From Mucilaginibacter roseus (GTDB lineage: Bacteria > Bacteroidota > Bacteroidia > Sphingobacteriales > Sphingobacteriaceae): a stretch of 64,000 nt of DNA. Location of the stretch: contig NZ_JAJPWV010000002.1 in assembly GCF_021215455.1 (NCBI RefSeq), positions 372,001-436,000 of the forward strand. The letters are read 5' to 3'. A program made the position numbers and the translations under genes. This document shows, piece after piece, positions 61,603 through 64,000 of this stretch. Position 1 is the first letter of the stretch; the number at the start of each line of letters is the position of its first letter. The notes under the pieces were generated by a model. The model searched no databases and had not been told where the DNA came from. It saw only the letters and a program-made list of their open reading frames with translations.

Positions 61603-64000
61603 CCTTTACCCGACAATGCCTCCAAATGGCGCTCTAAACTATATTCATCCGGGTACAACACATCGCGTGCCTTACTGCCTTCAAACGGGCCAACAATGCC
61701 TGCGGCTTCCAGTTGGTCAATAATACGGCCTGCACGGTTGTAGCCCAGTTTAAGCTTACGCTGTATCAGTGAGGTTGAACCTTGCTGATGCAGCACGATC
61801 AGGCGGGCGGCATCCTCAAACATCGGATCGCGGTCGTCCGGATCAAAATCTTTTGGCCCGCTGTTGTCGTCGCCATCCCCTACATATTCAGGCAGCATGT
61901 GCGCTGTTGGATAACCCCTCTGATCACCGATGTATGATGATATCTTTTCTACCTCCGGCGTATCCACAAAGGCGCACTGTAAGCGGATCAGATCACTTCC
62001 TGTTGACAGTAGCATATCACCACGACCGATCAACTGATCAGCGCCGCCTGCATCCAGGATAGTACGTGAATCGATTTTCGAGAGTACCCTGAACGCCAGC
62101 CTGGCCGGGAAGTTGGCCTTAATGGTACCGGTAATAATATTAACCGATGGCCTTTGCGTAGCAATAACCAGGTGAATACCCACCGCACGAGCCAGCTGCG
62201 CCAAACGGGCAATCGGCATCTCCACCTCTTTACCGGCGGTCATCATCAGATCGGCAAACTCGTCGACTATGAGTACAATGAATGGTAGGAAACGGTGTTT
62301 CTCCGGGTTAGGTATTTTACGGTTGATGAACTTGGCATTGTACTCCTTCAGGTTACGCACTTGCGCATCCTTTAGTAAGTCATAACGCTGATCCATCTCG
62401 ATACATAGCGAGTTCAGCGTATTAATCACCTTTTTAGTATCAGTAATGATTGCGTCCGCCTCATCAGGCAATTTGGCCAAAAAGTGGCGCTCTATTTTAC
62501 GGAACAGCGTTAACTCCACCTTTTTCGGGTCGACCAATACGAATTTCAACTCCGCCGGATGGCGCTTATACAGTAACGATACTAATATAGCATTGATACC
62601 AACCGACTTACCCTGACCGGTAGCACCCGCCACCAGTAAGTGAGGCATCTTGGCCAAATCGGCAATAAATACTTCGTTAGAGATAGTTTTACCCAATGCA
62701 ATAGGCAGATCCATGGTGGTATTCTGAAACTTCTCAGTAGCCAGTACCGAACGCATAGATACCATTTCCGGGTGCTGGTTAGGCACCTCAATACCAATAG
62801 TACCCTTGCCCGGCATCGGCGCAATGATGCGGATGCCCAGGGCGGCGAGGCTCAGGGCGATATCGTCCTCCAGGTTCTTGATCTTGGAGATACGCACACC
62901 CGGCGCCGGGATAATCTCGTACAGTGTAACTGTTGGGCCAATGGTCGCCTTTATCTTATCTATCTCGATATTATAATGATTAAGTGTTTCAACGATCTTA
63001 TTTTTATTGGCTTCGAGCTCCTCGGCATTAACAGCTATTTTGTTGGTACCGTAGTTTTCCAACAACTCCAGCGGTGGATATTTATAGCTAGCGAGGTCGA
63101 GCGTTGGGTCGAATGTACCGAACTGCTCAACCAGGTCATTCGCTTTGTCCGAGTCGCTTTTCTCAATGTTCAATACAGCCGTAGGGCGTTCTGTTTCAAC
63201 AGTTAAAGGTATCTCCTCTTCTTCCTCCGGCTCATGTATTATGCGCTCGTTCACTACCGGGTCAGGCGTAAGTACTACCGTTTCGTGGAAAACAGGTACT
63301 TCCTGCACTACCGGCTGGGGTCTTACCGGCTCAGTTTTTGGCACATTAGCCGCCAGTTTATCCCGCAGCGTTCCGTGGTTATTAGCGCGTGGCCATTCCA
63401 CCGGCGCTGATGGTTCTTCGTCTATCAAATCTACCGGTTCGGGCACTACATCCGGCACAGCCTCCGGCTTCACCTTTTGCTTGCGCTCCGGTAACTTAAA
63501 ATCGAGGTTATAAGCAATTATCAGTACGGTTAACGCGGCAAATACCAATATCCCCAAAACGCCGGTCTGCCCTATCTGCGCTTCCAATAAGCGGTTGCTC
63601 CAAAAACCGAACTGCCCTTCCAGGTAATGCGGGGTATCCCTGATGAACGAATGAAAAAAGCCGAACGCTATTGACAAAAATACGATACAAAATAAAGTAT
63701 AGGCCAGCATTTTACTTGTAGAGAACAAGCGCACCTTGAACAGCATGCGGTACCCCATCACAAAAAACACAAAAACAAACAGGAACGACGCTACGCCAAA
63801 CCATTCAAAAATAAACTGGTTGGCCAGCAAGGCTCCAAATTTACCCAGCCAGTTATCAACCACCGGGTCAATATTTTTCAGGGCGAGTTCCTGCGTGGTT
63901 TTAAAGAGGTTGTCCCAGCCGCCATTGGCTTTTGATACGTAGCTCTGATCCTCCTGCCAGGTAAAGAGGTATGAGGTAAAGGCCGTTAAAAAGAATAGCG
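61596..64000 (-). CDS. ftsK: FtsK/SpoIIIE DNA translocase, 5' end outside window
   Basis: Chromosome-segregation motor at the septum. The frame continues to the right edge (TSYLFTWQEDQSYVSKAN beyond the GTG at 63863), so the start is not in the window. Visible: membrane helices at the N-terminal part, a Pro/Glu-rich linker, Walker A GATGQGKSVGINAI, Walker B IVLIVDEFADLMM, and the C-terminal gamma winged helix (GYNRAGRIIDQLEAAGIVG). Standard Bacteroidota FtsK. Confidence 0.97.
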   Translation of the reverse strand, partial: LFFLTAFTSYLFTWQEDQSYVSKANGGWDNLFKTTQELALKNIDPVVDNWLGKFGALLANQFIFEWFGVASFLFVFVFFVMGYRMLFKVRLFSTSKMLAYTLFCIVFLSIAFGFFHSFIRDTPHYLEGQFGFWSNRLLEAQIGQTGVLGILVFAALTVLIIAYNLDFKLPERKQKVKPEAVPDVVPEPVDLIDEEPSAPVEWPRANNHGTLRDKLAANVPKTEPVRPQPVVQEVPVFHETVVLTPDPVVNERIIHEPEEEEEIPLTVETERPTAVLNIEKSDSDKANDLVEQFGTFDPTLDLASYKYPPLELLENYGTNKIAVNAEELEANKNKIVETLNHYNIEIDKIKATIGPTVTLYEIIPAPGVRISKIKNLEDDIALSLAALGIRIIAPMPGKGTIGIEVPNQHPEMVSMRSVLATEKFQNTTMDLPIALGKTISNEVFIADLAKMPHLLVAGATGQGKSVGINAILVSLLYKRHPAELKFVLVDPKKVELTLFRKIERHFLAKLPDEADAIITDTKKVINTLNSLCIEMDQRYDLLKDAQVRNLKEYNAKFINRKIPNPEKHRFLPFIVLIVDEFADLMMTAGKEVEMPIARLAQLARAVGIHLVIATQRPSVNIITGTIKANFPARLAFRVLSKIDSRTILDAGGADQLIGRGDMLLSTGSDLIRLQCAFVDTPEVEKISSYIGDQRGYPTAHMLPEYVGDGDDNSGPKDFDPDDRDPMFEDAARLIVLHQQGSTSLIQRKLKLGYNRAGRIIDQLEAAGIVGPFEGSKARDVLYPDEYSLERHLEALSGKGE

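Overview
The window looks like chromosomal DNA of a Sphingobacteriaceae member of the Bacteroidota, most like Mucilaginibacter or Pedobacter. The family-level signs are TAnnTTTG-type -7 promoter boxes, almost no Shine-Dalgarno sequences, many small lipoproteins, LytS/LytTR regulation, GH29/GH92/GH31 glycosidases, ECF sigma factors with membrane partners, and intergenic palindromic repeats. The genus is an inference. Genes are cut at both edges: a LytS-type kinase on the left and ftsK on the right.

Layout. 0-17 kb: a LytS/LytTR pair, then exported glycan-degrading and uronate genes (GH29 fucosidase, GH92 mannosidase, mannonate dehydratase, a deacetylase-like protein, a DUF1349 protein, a large exported protein of unknown function). 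Among them lie a GT39 membrane glycosyltransferase, an ECF sigma factor with a small partner, ClpP and an S10 carboxypeptidase. 17-20 kb: small proteins, tRNA-Arg(TCT), an AT-rich intergenic stretch with a candidate small RNA, and an ENPP-like phosphodiesterase. 20-28 kb: an alpha-glucan set (glgB, GH31, GH13) with a BLUF light sensor directly downstream of glgB and an OmpA-like lipoprotein. 28-37 kb: thermonuclease, penicillin acylase, LolA, two related tandem lipoproteins, a P-loop protein and a PhnP-like hydrolase.

37-42 kb: a sugar-catabolic operon (pfkA, a BadF/NAGK-like protein, gapA). It is divergent from a NUDIX-derived winged-helix regulator, and a second BadF/NAGK-like kinase with intact motifs follows. 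42-52 kb: surE, a lipid kinase, an ECF sigma factor overlapping a protein that appears to span both membranes, mazG, mnmD, a persulfide-dioxygenase-like protein and an M13 peptidase. 52-64 kb: valS, a hybrid histidine kinase, holA, an AT-rich leucine-rich-repeat gene, EVE and DUF72 proteins, and ftsK.

The strongest unusual signals are these. (1) A 24-codon leader ORF ending in four cysteine codons sits behind a textbook TTTG-N19-TAnnTTTG promoter, upstream of the S10 peptidase, with competing RNA hairpins. (2) A palindromic, roughly 8-9-base-periodic repeat lies in frame inside valS and adds about 50 residues to the enzyme. (3) A sigma factor is paired with a one-polypeptide protein carrying an inner-membrane helix, a long linker and an outer-membrane barrel. 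(4) The BadF/NAGK-like protein of the glycolytic operon has lost its phosphate-1 motif. (5) A composite intergenic repeat family occurs three times in the window. No CRISPR array, prophage, insertion sequence or rRNA was seen.
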